In this document: positions 34,271 to 46,906 of the stretch, one piece after another
How the letters are laid out: each line of letters begins with the position of its first letter
How positions within the stretch are numbered: position 1 is the first letter of the stretch
Assembly: GCF_963576545.1 (NCBI RefSeq)
Contig: NC_083639.1
Span: forward strand, 26,490,118-26,554,117
Source: Limanda limanda
Lineage: Eukaryota; Chordata; Actinopteri; Pleuronectiformes; Pleuronectidae
Length of the DNA: 64,000 bases
Direction: 5' to 3'
Program-made: the position numbers and the translations under genes
Notes under the pieces: generated by a model
Seen by the model: only the letters and a program-made list of their open reading frames with translations
The model's database searches: none
Told to the model about the DNA's origin: nothing

Positions 34271-34547
34271 TCAGTATAAAACACTACAGATCAGCTCCTG
34301 CAGCCTCCAGAAGAACCATGAAGCTGAAGGAGGCAGATCCCACCCAGCATGCTTCACCAGTGAGACTTCACACCACCACCACCACCACCCCACCTCTCCC
34401 AGTTCCACCACCACACTCCCACCAATCCCACTACACTCCTAGTCCCACACACCTGGAGCTACAGGTGCTTATAGCGGAGGAGACTGTGTCGTCACCAACA
34501 AATATCCACACATATTATCGCCAGAGAAAAAAGATTCAAATGTTTAC

Positions 34548-34640
34548 CTCACATGTGTCCAGCTGGTGTCACCGTCAACTCTGTCCGGGGCGGTCCAGTC
34601 GACTTTCCCGTCCGTGCTTGTCCCCGCAGCCCCTGAAAGG
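34548..34640 (-). other. nol8: Probable 5' untranslated exon of nol8
   Basis: GC-rich stretch in otherwise AT-rich DNA, ending on the minus strand at a good donor (GAG then GTAAAC). The nol8 start exon has a plausible acceptor (TTGTGCAG) just above 33592, so a leader exon here would splice to a 27-base leader before the ATG. The upstream limit is a guess. Confidence 0.45.
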
Positions 34641-35160
34641 TTCCGATGTGGTGCAATTCGAACTAGAGGGAAATTAAATAAAACATCATGCATTTAAAAA
34701 AGAATAATAATAAATTCTATGTAAGCAAATGTTTAGAGAAGATGTTATTAACTGTTCACCGCTAATAAACAACAAGAAACAAATCACTTCCTGATTCATC
34801 AAGCTGAAACCACAAGAGGGGACTCTCATAATTTCCTTGTATGACATACATTTGTTTATTGTCTATTAAAATAAATAAACTAATAAATTTACAATTAAAA
34901 CAAATATATATGACAACTTGCAGTAATTGTATCACCAATGAGGTGCAAAGTTAATCACCGATCTTCACTGAATGATTTGTTTCCCCCTCCGGTTCATGAC
35001 AAGTGGTATCGTCCACAGGGCGCGATGCTCCAAACTGTTTTGGTTCCTCAGAAAACTGAAGAAACTTTCCTTCTGCTTCTAACTGAGAATTTATCTGATT
35101 TAACTGAAAAGTTCGTGTTTAAATAAGTGGACCAGGAAGTTTGAAGGGACTTTAATTCCA
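34640..35160. promoter_or_regulatory. Bidirectional nol8/cenpp promoter zone
   Basis: This roughly 500-bp interval lies between the putative leader exons of two divergently transcribed genes. The same head-to-head pair exists in human. It includes CCACAAGAGGGGAC at 34810-34823, which resembles a CTCF site. No TATA box was assigned, and transcription start points cannot be read from sequence. Confidence 0.5.
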
Positions 35161-35189
35161 GGAAGTGAACGTGACAGCGGAGACGGAAG
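35120..35189 (+). other. cenpp: Probable 5' untranslated exon of cenpp
   Basis: A GGAAG/GTGAGC donor ends at 35189 after a purine-rich, CpG-containing stretch. The first cenpp coding exon starts exactly at its ATG immediately after an acceptor (CTGTAG at 36154-36159), so a spliced leader is required, and this is the best nearby candidate. Its 5' limit is uncertain. Confidence 0.5.
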
Positions 35190-35407
35190 GTGAGCTTCAT
35201 TCAAACAGACTTTAGATCGGTCATCACAAAGATGAGAATCATTAACACTGATTAGTTTGGTCTTAAAGTTGTTATTTAACCTTTAAGAGAGTTAGAGTCA
35301 TCATGACCCACGTTGGTTTTTACACAAATGAACACACATAGGTTAATATATCGATGTCTAATGAACCTTTGTTATTTAACTATTGATGATAATGTGTTTC
35401 TGTGAAT

Positions 35408-35520
35408 ATGAATATAAGATTAGATTAGAATAGATTCAACGTTATTGTCATTGCACAGTACAAGTACTTATACAACGAAATGCAGTTTAGCATCTAACCA
35501 GAAGTGCAAAAAAAGGCAGT
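35408..35520 (-). mobile_element. LINE 3'-end fragment
   Basis: ATTCAACGTTATTGTCATTG, then CACAGTACAAGTAC and ACGAAATGCAGTTTAGCATC, is a well-known fish LINE tail, here reversed. It lies in the leader intron of cenpp. Confidence 0.6.
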
Positions 35521-36159
35521 AAAAGTGAAGAGTATTGTGCATATTTAAAGTGGAATATGTAAATAAATAAGATATGTACAGTAAGAAATATATATGGAAT
35601 ATGAACAGTATTAAGGTATTGTATGATATAAGAACAATGATACACTATGAGCAAGATAAATATATATATATATAAATATGAATACACTATAGGTGGGATA
35701 TATGGGTTATATTTTTAATTGTCATAAATGTTCCATCACGTGTCTTTGGGTTTTCAACTTTACAGATCCCTTCCTGGCAAATAATAATAACATCATATTA
35801 AAAACTTATGTCTGGTAGGGTTTTCCAAACAAATATTTTTAAAATTCTTGAATTGTCACCTCCCTTTTTTACCGTAATGAAAAATCCAATAGGAAATATA
35901 TGTGTGTGCATTCATTTTACAAAGTTTACCAGCGCTACACAAGATGTGAATACCTTTACTGAAGTCAGTTGTATTTTCAGTGTAACGCACATATTCGATT
36001 GTTTTAAAAAATAATTAAAAATACGTCAGTGCTAACTACTGTAAGTACCAACTAGCAAGACTTTAAACCAATCTCACATAGCCTCCTGCCCCTTCCTGCA
36101 CATATAGTAGCATAGATTGTGTTTTTGTGTAGTGTATTCATTGTTTTCTGTACCTGTAG

Positions 36160-39100
36160 ATGGAGGAGAACATGTGTGAGGAGAACATGGAGGAGGTGCA
36201 AGTGCTGGAGGCTCAGATCGATCAGCTCCGGGCTGAAGTGGCAGAACTGCAGGACCGACAGAAGCAGAACCTCAAGGACATGACGTTCAACTTCAGAGGG
36301 AAAATGCAGGACGCACTGTAAGTTTCAAATGTCTTTATTTTTCAACCTGTAGCAACTTCACGTAAACAACCGTGCCAGTAAAAGTCACATATTTTAGATT
36401 TAAGCACATTGTCAAGTGAATTTAGGTTGTGTCCAAATTCTATTTGTCATTAATCATGTGAGTAATTTGGGCGTAACAGGCAATGGACTAATTAATCAGA
36501 ATGTCGCCTCATATTTCATTTAGAAGCAAGTAAGTTGCTGCCCACAGACTTCTGAGGGGGGAGAGGTCAAATCAAATACTTCTATTCATCTCCACAGGTC
36601 GTATGTGTGCGGACAGAAGCAGGTGGGGTCGAAGGAGGAGGTGGAGTCCAGGCTGAAGGAGGAGGTGGAGGAGCTGGAGGAGGACCTGAAGCGGCAGACA
36701 CAGATGAACGGCATCAGTCTGAGCAGCTGCACCACCAAGACGCTGCAGAGCAGTAAGAGAGGATCTGAATCCACAGCCTTCAGCGTTTTCTGACTTTACA
36801 AATTAAAATGATCACCGAACCAGTGAAGGAGAATAACCAGGACATTAAAATAATGTAGTAAATCTAATGTACAGTATATGATTGTTGTCATCATAGGTAA
36901 ACCTCAATTATTGCTTGTTTATTTGGCAGCAAATACAGGTCACCTTTCATTGGGTCCCTCGTGATGTGATAATACTTGAAATTGTGTGATGTGTGTGTCT
37001 GTGTGTGTGTGTAGGTAGCAGGAAGTTGGTCCAGCAGCTCTCTGTATCAGGTCACTGTTCTGAACTGGTCTTCCAGGTTGAGTTCCAGCTCTCTGACTTC
37101 ACGGTGAGTTTGTTTTAACTCTGCCAAGGAGCCTTTATTCACCCCCGTCCCTTTGTTTGTTTGTTTGTTTGTTTGTTTGTTTGTTTGTTTGTTTGTTTGT
37201 AAACTAGATTTTGCGAAGCCAACTCAATGGATCAGCACCAAACTTGGCGAAGTGATATGATTTGAGTCCGGGAAGAACCCATTAGATTTTTCATTTTCTT
37301 TAACGGTGTTAAATAGGGCATTGGCAACATTTCCCCAGTTTCCCCAGTGAATCATGCATTGTGTGAAACTTGGTGCTGGACTGTTGGGCCTTTGCAGAAG
37401 TTTGAGCTCTACTGGGTGACATTCAAGGCTTTTGGCCAAATAGTTCCGTTTCTTTTCTTTAACACTGTGGAAAATGCTTCTGGTAACATGTGACACACTG
37501 AGGGACACACTTCACTGGACTGTACTTCAGTGCTGATGCTGTATTCAGCCAGCAGAGGGTGACACAGGTTCACTGACGAGGCATCACTTGCACTGGTAAG
37601 AATTTTTTCAGACTTGCAAAAACACTCCAGTATCCGGTCATGTCTCATTCAGAGAGCACAGGAAATGTCAGGTATCAGCCGTGCATCATCTCAGTGAGAT
37701 CAGGTGAAGTCATGTTTGTGTCGCCAGCAACTAAAAGTCCTCAGGTTTAGATCATCTCTTCAAAATAAAGGTAGACCTCCAGGGTCTTTTTATATATTTC
37801 AATCACTCTCGATAAAAGAGAGTTCCAAACAGAGTAATTTATAAATTAGACCGTTAAACATCTTTTATTGATTATGCTCAACAAATGCTTTTGCATAACA
37901 GTTTGTGGAGGGAAAAGGCCCAAAGGAAGAACCCATTAAGTTGGAAACAATGTCAAAATTAAGATTTAAATCAGGATCCATTTCATGATAGAATATGAAG
38001 AAGTTATATTAAAGTTTTTTGTATATACTTAGTGTTTTGGCCACTTTCTTTCTTTCAGTTTTCAGCCTCCTGGTGAGTTACATGCACATTGTGAACATAA
38101 TCAGATTTGACCCTTGAAATGTGCCAGTGCTGCACATGTGTAGTCGACACTAATTGTAGTTTTATTTTAGGGAAACTCAGTATTAATCTCGTCTGTGGAA
38201 CTCCTTCGTGTAGGTCCAGCAGTCTTCTGGTTTTCATTGTCTATTGACTCTTTACCACAACAGCTGGTTTCATTGAATCCCTCTCCTGCGTCTGGCTCAT
38301 GAAGTGCCATTAAAATCTGAGTTTCTCTTCTGAAGTCTCAACTTGTTTTGATCAAGACATTAATTATTTGGTGCTGCACTTTAGAAACAAAGTCATTTTC
38401 TAAACACACACCCTCGCCTCTCAACCTTTTATTATAGTCTGATTAATAGTTGTTTTGTGTTGCAACAATGTTGGCTAGTACAGTTGCCAGTAACTTTAAA
38501 AAATGTTTTCAGTGTTGTAACCCACTCAAAACCAATCATATTTATGATTTGTGGATCCTCAAATACGGAATCGCTTTTGTCTTGACATGGAGGAGGATGT
38601 TTGAAGGAACATGTGCTTGTTCCATTTCCTCTTAAGAAGATGTGCAAAAAGATTTTGACCTCATGTCTGTGTGATACAATAAAAATAAAAATACACGCAG
38701 CAGCTCAACTATGATAGAAACAAATGGACAAACAACTTCATGTCTTTGTTGACTTTTAAAGAAGGAAGGTTCCGATCCGCTGGAGGAATACAGTGGTGTC
38801 CACAAGTTTGAGAAGACTGGACAAGGGTTAAATATTAGTGATATCCTGGTTACACTTGCTTAGGGTTGCAAAGGGGCGGAAAGTTTCCATGGGAAGTTAA
38901 GCTTGGCGAATTTTGGGAATTTTGAAAAAAAAAAACTACGCAAATTAGACGCTGAGCAATAAAAACATCATTTAAAACTCTATTTTAAAGATGTATGGAA
39001 TGCAGCACACACTGCACGTTGAGTTTCAACCCTCCACTGTGCATTCTTCCATCACATGCACAGATAACTCCCAGCATCCTTCACTCTACAGCAGGGCTAC

Positions 39101-42100
39101 TGATGCCTGCTGTAGAGTGAAGGACTAGTCAGGTAAGTTTCGATGATATTACTGGGGAAAATATATTAGCATGCTTATTGAGGATTGTTCATCTGTTCAT
39201 CTAGCCTATTTCCATTCATTTATCCATCAATTGTAAAATATGTTTACCGACGATTCCAATTGTTTGGCTAACTATTTATATCTCTGGCATTGCAGTAGCG
39301 ATTTTTTACAAACTTTTTTCTCATCTTATTCTACAGAACAATGCCACGTGCACTATCTCATGTGTGGAGACATTTCACCTCATCCAATGTAGAAGGAAAG
39401 GCTGTGTACATTTGCAAATACTGTGCAAAGACCTATGTTAAGAATGACACAACGATGCAGAAGCATATAGTCAAGTGCCCAAAGTTTCCTCAGGGCTCAA
39501 ATCAGCCTATGACACAACAAAATGTTTATATTTATGTCTGTATATGACAAGGTAAATACAGTTAGTATAAATTACCCACAACATTTCCAGTTTATTCCCG
39601 TTAATTCCCGTTAATTCCAATGGAATGTTTCCAACTTTGAATATTCCCGGAATTTTGCAACCCTACACTTGCTACAGTGACTTTTCTTCTTGTACCTGAG
39701 GTAGAATGATGATGATGATGATGATGTGTTTGCTCTGCAGCTGGATCAGAGATCTCAGAGGACGATCAGTGATCTGAACGTGGTGATGGATGCCGGTGAG
39801 CTGAGCAGCCTCGGCAGCTTCCTGTCTGGGTAAGAATGAACGCTTGATGAAAACCTCATCTGACCCTTTACCCTCCTGAGTTTTTCTTGTCACGTGTAAG
39901 AGGAATTCAACCTTCCAAGTGATTAACCTTAATGTGATGTAATCCGAGTTTTAAGTATTGTCAAGATTTAAAAAGTACCGGTTTCTAATCAACATTAATC
40001 AATCAAATAATCCTGAAGTGTGAGGGTTTCCACAAAATAATCTGCATGCTGGATTTAAGGCTGAAGTTAAAGCTGTCATCTTTATATACAGTCTCTGTTT
40101 TGAACTTCTACACCTGTAAACGTGGTGAGGAGCTTCTCATTTAAATATGAGATAACGAAGCACTCGGACGCTCATATTGTTGAACGCGTGTTTACTTCAC
40201 AATAGTTGTGTAACGACTGAAAAGACGGCGTTTGGAAGAGAGATCTCTGTGTCGAGTGATTTATTTACTGTCTGTTCACTGAGTCCAGCTCTGCATGTTT
40301 GATACTGGACATCTCTGCTGTCAGGGTGAAGCGTCCTGTTTAGTTTAACTCAAGAGTTTATTAAAGTAGAAAAACATGTCAGATGAGCGTCTTCCAGCTG
40401 AATCCTCTCACCCACACGTCGTCTCTCTCTTCATCCCACAAACAACCCACCTCTCCTGCAGCGGACCACACAGGTGCAACTCATTACACTTATAATGGCT
40501 GCGTTCCATTGAGGTGTGCTGGTTTTCTGGCACACTTACCCGTAAACAGAGCGCTGCCATCGCTGATATTGGTTTCACCTGTTTGAGCTGTGACTGCTCA
40601 GAATACCTGAGCTGCATCTGCTATATTGAGATTTACTCTCCTGTATCCTGAGGATTAATCCCTGTTACTTTCCTACCAGGTGCTTTTTTACACCGTGTCG
40701 AAAAACACCTCAGTGTTACAGATGGTGTTTCAGAACAGAATCTCTGTTTCATCGTTTATTCTGAATTTCTAAAGTGGCGTAAAGAAACTCTTGTTCTCCA
40801 GACCATAACCTGAGTGTGGGAAATTATTCTCAAAAGTCCAAATTCTCTTCTGTTGATTAAGGCACAGTGAAGGAATAAATATAAATAAATAAATATGAAA
40901 CGGAGCCTGAGTTACTAGACATTTTTTAAGACCTCTACTGATATTTAATTTTTGTTTTAAAAAAAATCCAGTATCTGGATCGGCACTGAAATCAATCAAG
41001 CCCATATATAAATGAATCAATAAATAAATAAATAATCAATCAATCCAATGTATTAAAAGGTTAAACGTAGAAACCTCAGAGATCCACATGTGCCTGATCC
41101 CAGGACGGACAGTAGTACAATATATGTTGCGTATAACTGACAACTTTATCAAAATAACAATATTTACAACATCAAAATAGTTTTTAACATGATGGAGAAG
41201 TGTGTCAATGTCACATGTTAGAAAGTGTCTGATAGAGATGAAGGGAGGAGCAAATCCAACGGGAATTGAGGACTTATTGTTATAGTAATAGTAGAATATG
41301 TGGGTAAGTGTATTGTATATCAAGCAGTCTTGTAGTTAATCATAGTCCACGATCAGCCGCCACCATCAGGATCCACTACCACACAAATAAATCCTCTAAA
41401 CACGACAGATCCACGAATTACTCCCTGGGGAAATGGTGGAAATGTCAAAGTGTCACAATCATAAAAAATAATGGATTCTTTCTTGGTCCATGTCCCATCT
41501 TTCCATTCAGTTTCATGGAATCAAATTGATGGCTTTTGCATAATCCTGCTGACAAACAGCAGAGGGTGTTGACTGTATGATGGCTGATATCTTTCTACCA
41601 GAAACCCAGGATATCAACATATTAGATCTCTTGAATTTGGTTCTTAAAGATTAGTGACTGAGATTTGCCGTTCATTTTACAGCATATAACTAAACTGCTC
41701 AGTTCTCTCTGTGTTATTGAGACTGTCTTTCTAAATGACCTCTAACATATCGGTGACATTTCTGTATTTACATATAATTGTCAACTGACACAGATGTGGA
41801 TAAATATCAACTGCATTGCTATTATCATTTATTAACACGTACTATTTTTACCAAGTGGTAGGATCAGGCAGCATGTGGAGGGGATTTAGATGTTGGAAGC
41901 GTTAACATCATATGATTTATAGTGTCTAAAAATATTCACAAGTGCTGTTTAAAATTTGGATGAAGGAAAATCCTGCATTGACACTGAATGAATAGGAATT
42001 GTTAAATGTTCCCACCGTGCAGCCGTGACTCTTTGGTGACCTCCAGTGTAACGTTCACAGACACCAGGCGCATCAGCCTGGTTCCTCACTTCTATAAGAT

Positions 42101-44515
42101 CCAAGTGATGCCCTAACTCCGTTGAAAAATATAGATGAAATGTTTATATGTGTTCAGTTTATGCGCCCAGGTGCATTTTCTCCTCTTAAAAACACCGTGT
42201 GGCAGAAAGCGTCTGTTCCCTCGGTGGATCAGCGCCACAGACCTGAAGTCTGGTTTGCTCTATATCGGAGGCCAAACCACATCTGGATCTTATGGTCCAG
42301 TCTGCAGAGTCTGGCAGGAGACCGATGGAAAAATCCTGGAGATAATGATTCTGACACACTGCTGCCTTCTCTCTACATTTGTGTGTGTGTGAGAGAGAAA
42401 GGGAATAAGTGTTTAACAGTCCAAATCAGACTCTGAACTGTTTAAAATAAACACGGACTGTGGGACATATTTATTTATTCTTTTGTTTGGACACATCTGT
42501 CCTGGTCGTAACTCGCACAGGCAGTGTAGTGAAAGCACCGTGTCACTTCAGCCTCAGTCGGTCAGTGTCACAGAGGATGCACCCGGCCGCAGTGTGACGG
42601 GTGGCACCCGGGTAAAGCGTGCAGGAGGAAGCACCTAACGTAAAAATACAGCTGCAGTTATCACATGTTCTTATTTACCACACATTGACACAGACGTCGG
42701 ACTTTATCACCAAAAGCTCGATGAAGAAGTGATCCAGGCAGTTACAGTTTCGGTTAAACTGGTCCAGGCCTGAAGGAGATATCAGTCACCTCCTAAGCCA
42801 AAAGAAAAGTTTATTTTCAGACATTTTATTTAAAGACATGCATGTATTTTGAACAGTGTAAATAAAAGGTTTTGTATTGTGGTTAAATGTATCTTACATC
42901 AGATTTAAAGATCTCAATGTGAAAAATGATTAATTTAACTCAAAAATGGAGCAGGATGAAAAAGTCCATCGACTGGTTCTCTGAAGCACAAACTTTGTTC
43001 TGCTGTTGTTGATTGTTCTCTCCCTCATGTGAAGTAACCTGGTGAAAACAGCTTTGTTACCAATAATAAGGATTGAGGATTTATCCCCCCCCCTTAATAG
43101 AATGTGATCAGCTCACTCTGTCGGAGGCTTGAGTCCTGCAGCGGCCACAGGTTCTGTTTCGACTTTGCCCATTTCACGCATGAACTGTCCTCAATAAATA
43201 CAAAAAGGCCCATAAATATATTTAAAAAACAGATTGAAGATTTAATCTTTCTGTACCAGAGCCAGTAAAATAACATCTGAAGTACTGCCATTAAAATGGC
43301 AGGTGTGGATGACTTATACTCAGCAGCAGGTTGCTGTCAGTCGATTCACAGAAATGAAATCCATCAAAGCAAAGTGTTCCGTTGATCGACAGCGCAGAAT
43401 GTTCCTTCTTTGGGATAATCAGCTTAACACCACTGTCTACATACATCACTAGAATCAGGAAACTGATACAGTTGTTCTATTTATAGTTTGACTGGCTTTC
43501 TGACAGTTATGATCTTTCAGAAGCAGTTGGACCAAATAGGTTTAATCCAGCAACATCAAACCAGGCACCAGGCTCCATATCTGTCCTCTTGGTAGTGCTC
43601 TGTTTTGTGGGAGGGTGCTGCCATGTTTCCATCAGCCCTGTGTGGAATAACAGTCGTCTGGAAAATTCACCCGACTACCGTCTCGCCCTGGGCCCCCGTG
43701 GAAAACTCTGGAAAGATTTTGACAGAATGTCCCCGGTTCACTAAGAGGGAATCGGACCAAAACATGTTTTCTTTCTTTGCTATTAGCAATGTACAGAATA
43801 CTGTAGAATATAAGGAAGCACTATTTATAAACTATACTTCTACAGTCGTTGAGTAGGTAGTTAAGGAATTTATTATTTATTTACTGCTGTTCATCCACAT
43901 TATTGGAATAATGAGACAAATGTTCAGTTTGCACTGACTGCAGATTGACTGGTCCTGTTATTGTGGAGCATGCTAACACATTAACAATTTATAATCTATC
44001 GATAGGTGGCTAAAATTTGACTATATATACCCTGAACATCAGCAGATCAATAACACCATTGTGAGCATGTAAATATAATTTAACATTCTGATTTTAGCAA
44101 CTAGCTCACTCTGGTAAAGACTGTGAATTGAGGATATCAGTGTTCCAGTGTTAATGAACACCTTCTGGGATTTGGACCTTCACCGATTAATGAAGGACGG
44201 ACATGATTTTCAGCTTTGAGGAGCAAAACAAACCAATTTTTTCAAATCTTTTTCAACTTTATTGGGTGGTGGAAAGTGAAGGGAGAGGGACATGTCTCTG
44301 TCTGGAAGTGAACAGTGGATTTTGCAGTTACTCTATGTGGAAGTGGAAGAGCGCTGTATTCACTCAGCTACCAGGGGAACTTAAAAACAATTTACACTTG
44401 TGTACTGTGTCCTTTCAGAGTGGAGGAGAGCAGCGATCTGCTGTTACTCTTCAGGACTCTCAGGACTTTCTCAGACAGATGTGATGATCGCCGCCGAACC
44501 TTCCAGCACTTCCAG
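36160..44515 (+). CDS. cenpp: Centromere protein P, 5' five coding exons (incomplete)
   Basis: Subunit of the CENP-O/P/Q/U/R group of the constitutive centromere-associated network, where CENP-P pairs with CENP-O through RWD domains. Coding exons are 36160-36317, 36598-36752, 37015-37103, 39741-39829 and 44419-44515. Together they give 588 bases, 196 residues, with consistent phases. Residues 1-95 form a Glu/Lys/Leu-rich coiled coil. After it come VSGHCSELVFQVEFQL (human LSGNCHMVTFQLEFQI), ISDLNVVMDAGELSSLGSF and an exon with FRTLRTFSDRCDDRRRTFQHF (human FRSLHFFVEWFEYRKRTFKHL). Human CENPP has 288 residues; the missing C-terminal RWD exons are expected beyond 64000, because none is recognisable after 44515. 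A hAT element sits in the third intron and ogn lies antisense in the fifth. Confidence 0.9.
37150..37500 (-). repeat. Dispersed teleost repeat with (GTTT)n end, cenpp intron
   Basis: A (GTTT)n tract at 37152-37200 leads into AACTCAATGGATCAGCACCA, GGGAAGAACCCATTAGATTT and CATTTCCCCAG. It is the same family as the fragments near 11.2 and 41.5 kb, reversed. A second piece (GGAAGAACCCATTAAG) is near 37925. Confidence 0.55.
38861..39665. mobile_element. Non-autonomous hAT element, copy 2 (in cenpp intron 3)
   Basis: Same family and orientation as the element at 6027. Ends TAGGGTTGCAAA...TTTTGCAACCCTA are flanked by a perfect 8-bp duplication CACTTGCT (38853-38860 and 39666-39673). The BED-finger segment is intact from ATG at 39341: MPRALSHVWRHF, then VYICKYCAKTY and MQKHIVKCPKF, stopping at 39547. 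The zinc ligands C-x2-C and H-x4-C are present. It has only two to three of the terminal decamers that are expanded in copy 1. It is not known whether the small ORF is expressed. Confidence 0.93.
41375..41570 (+). repeat. Dispersed teleost repeat, cenpp intron
   Basis: AATGGATTCTTTCTTGGTCC, CAGTTTCATGGAATCAAATT and TTGCATAATCCTGCTGACAA match the 3' half of the family described at 37.2 kb. Confidence 0.5.
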
Positions 44516-46900
44516 GTACGTTCAAAACTCACTTTAAACTGGCGTCTTCACCTTCACACACCTGCTCTCCAACTGCTCTCCATGCTGCTAAATCATTTGT
44601 GTTTTGTTGTCACATGCCACTCGCTGTTAATACAACCGACTCTGGATTTGGCTGAGTTGAGTTGATGAGTGTCAACAGCAGGATGGCAATAAATGGCAGC
44701 ATTTTGGCCCAATGGCATTTCCAAAGCTGTTTGTTGATTGTTGTGAGTTTCACCCTCGTCCATCAGAGGAGGAGCCTTGTTGTTGTCTTGTCCAACGAGA
44801 GGTCGGAGGGTCAAACCTGGAGGTCTGGGTTTTGTCTTTGTGGTCCACGATGAACTGGCTTCAGGTTTTACATTTTAACTTTCCTGAGATGACCCCACAC
44901 CACCCACAGTTTCACTCACACTGCTCGGACACTATTGTAGAACTTTAGCTGTAAACTGCTGCATGCATTAAAAATACAATACATCTATCAAAAGATCAGT
45001 GTCGTATCATTTCAGTATTTGTTTTAGGTTCAATCAGAATATACAAATGAAGCCTTAAAAACATTGTGTCTCTGTACCCTTTAAAACCGTCTCCTCTATC
45101 CGTGCAAGTAACATTAAAATGGTTGATTTCATGAAACTCTTCTCAGATGTTCTGGGAAATTGATCGACAGTTTGGAAACATTTCAATTTTAAGCCAATTT
45201 TGGGGTAAATAAGGAGGGAAATACAGAAGCTTTACCGTTGGCTGAGTGATGGATGAATGGTTGTAGCCATCAATATGATAGATACTCTTAGTAGGTACTT
45301 AAGATACTATAGCTTCTTTAGACTGATAGACCGGATACTCTTTGCAATGCAATGAATTCATTTTGCAGAAAGACAAGTCTTATTGAGGTGATGCATCATC
45401 TCTGAGGTCTTGGTCGGGCTGTCCACAATGAATGGAAGGCAATGCAAAGTCCTAACAAGCTTATCTGTGCAAACACTGTGTATCAGACTGATGAGTAGAG
45501 AAGTTCAGATCCATGCAGCGGGTGTGAACCGGTGTGGACGTAGTAAATATCAGCGTGGGACTGTAACGAAGAGGAAGCACTGCCATGTCATAATAAATCA
45601 CGCTGCAGAGGCAATATGGAATCTATTCTGGTGTTTACTCTGAGAATGTGAAGTTCTGCCAAGTTGGCTGCACTCGAGGAGGATTAACCCACATTTTCCA
45701 TAACGGCCCTGTGTGCTCGAAACTCTCATTTAGCTTCACTTGCATTTCCTCGAGTGTTATTGAGGAAAAATATCATTCCCTTTGTAACTGTTCAGCTTTA
45801 ATGTAGGCTGTTCCTTTTAGTCTAATTTCCAGGCCTTAATGACACACAGACTTTAAAATGCATTTGGAGGAATAAACAAATAAAATTAAAAAACTACTAA
45901 GCATTCACAAATACAATCCAGGCCAGGAATCTTCACATCTTTGTTGGTGGTAGACCAGGACTTTAACTAGCCAGTCGGTTGGCTACGTACTCGCTTTAAA
46001 CGACAGACCTTCAGGAGTATGTGGCCAATCACCGATTAGCATTCCTCCGGTGAAGTACTATCTTTAAATCTGTCTACACACAGACACACAAACATGCCGA
46101 CATCAGCTTCCTTCTAAGGTCTAAACACATGCATGTTAGATTAATTTAACTGTTTCAGACATGAGCACCAGAAAATTGGGTCTAGACATTTTCCACGGTT
46201 GCCTTTCTCAAATGAAGAACGCACCAGGAGATTCTCTGGGTCATACGTGTTCACAACAGGACAGTGTCTCCAGCATTCAGGCAAGGGGGGGGGGCACCTT
46301 GGTAGAGTTTGCAGGCGGCAGGACATGATGTTTAAATTCTGCTGCCAAGTTACCTGTTTGTGTTTATAGCACATCGACTCTTGGCGTCTTCTTCAATTTG
46401 ACATCTTTGTCAATGTCCTCTACGTGTATGGCTCCTCTTTTTCCTCCTTAGACATTTGTAATCTCTCAGTTTTGGGTCCACTGTGTGTTAGAAATGTCAT
46501 CAACACGCTCACTGGGAATTTTCCACGCATTATTCTGCTTTATTCTCACCGGGGATCACGCAGACACTTTCCAGACGTTTCACCTGAGGGCTGGAAGGAG
46601 AAGTTCAGACTTCAGTGCATGTCTGAAAGCAGCTTTGGAGAATGAGCATGAATGTTTGTTTGTCTCTATATGTCTGGCCTGGAATACATGGGTGACCTGT
46701 TACCCCCCCGCTCATGCATGTCAGCTGGGATTGGCTCTAGCCCTCCAAGCTCTCTATGGATAACAGGTGTAGATAATAGATGATTATGTCTTTGGTTATT
46801 CCTTTTCTGCCTGTGCCTACATTTCCCCCAAAATATTAGAAACACGTATCCTTGAGTGTTAAAGAGACGCCAACACATTTTAATTAAAAAAAAGTTTAAC
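44516..46900. other. Large cenpp intron, proximal part
   Basis: No coding exon found. The 45655-45860 segment is complex, non-repetitive sequence with homeobox-like TTAATGA and A/T-rich cores and could be a conserved regulatory element for ogn or neighbours. Confidence 0.45.
46360..46620 (+). repeat. Diverged dispersed repeat, copy B
   Basis: Collinear with 2240-2480: TTTATAGCACATCGAC, AATGTCCTCTACGTGT, CATCAACACGC and CCAGACGTTTCACCTGAGGG. It lies just beyond the possible ogn 3' end. Confidence 0.45.
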
Positions 46901-46906
46901 TTTATT
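46901..46906 (-). terminator. Candidate ogn poly(A) signal
   Basis: AATAAA on the minus strand, followed by an A/T-rich stretch. It would give ogn a 3' untranslated region of about 1.6 kb. Nearer signals were not noticed; unproven. Confidence 0.3.
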
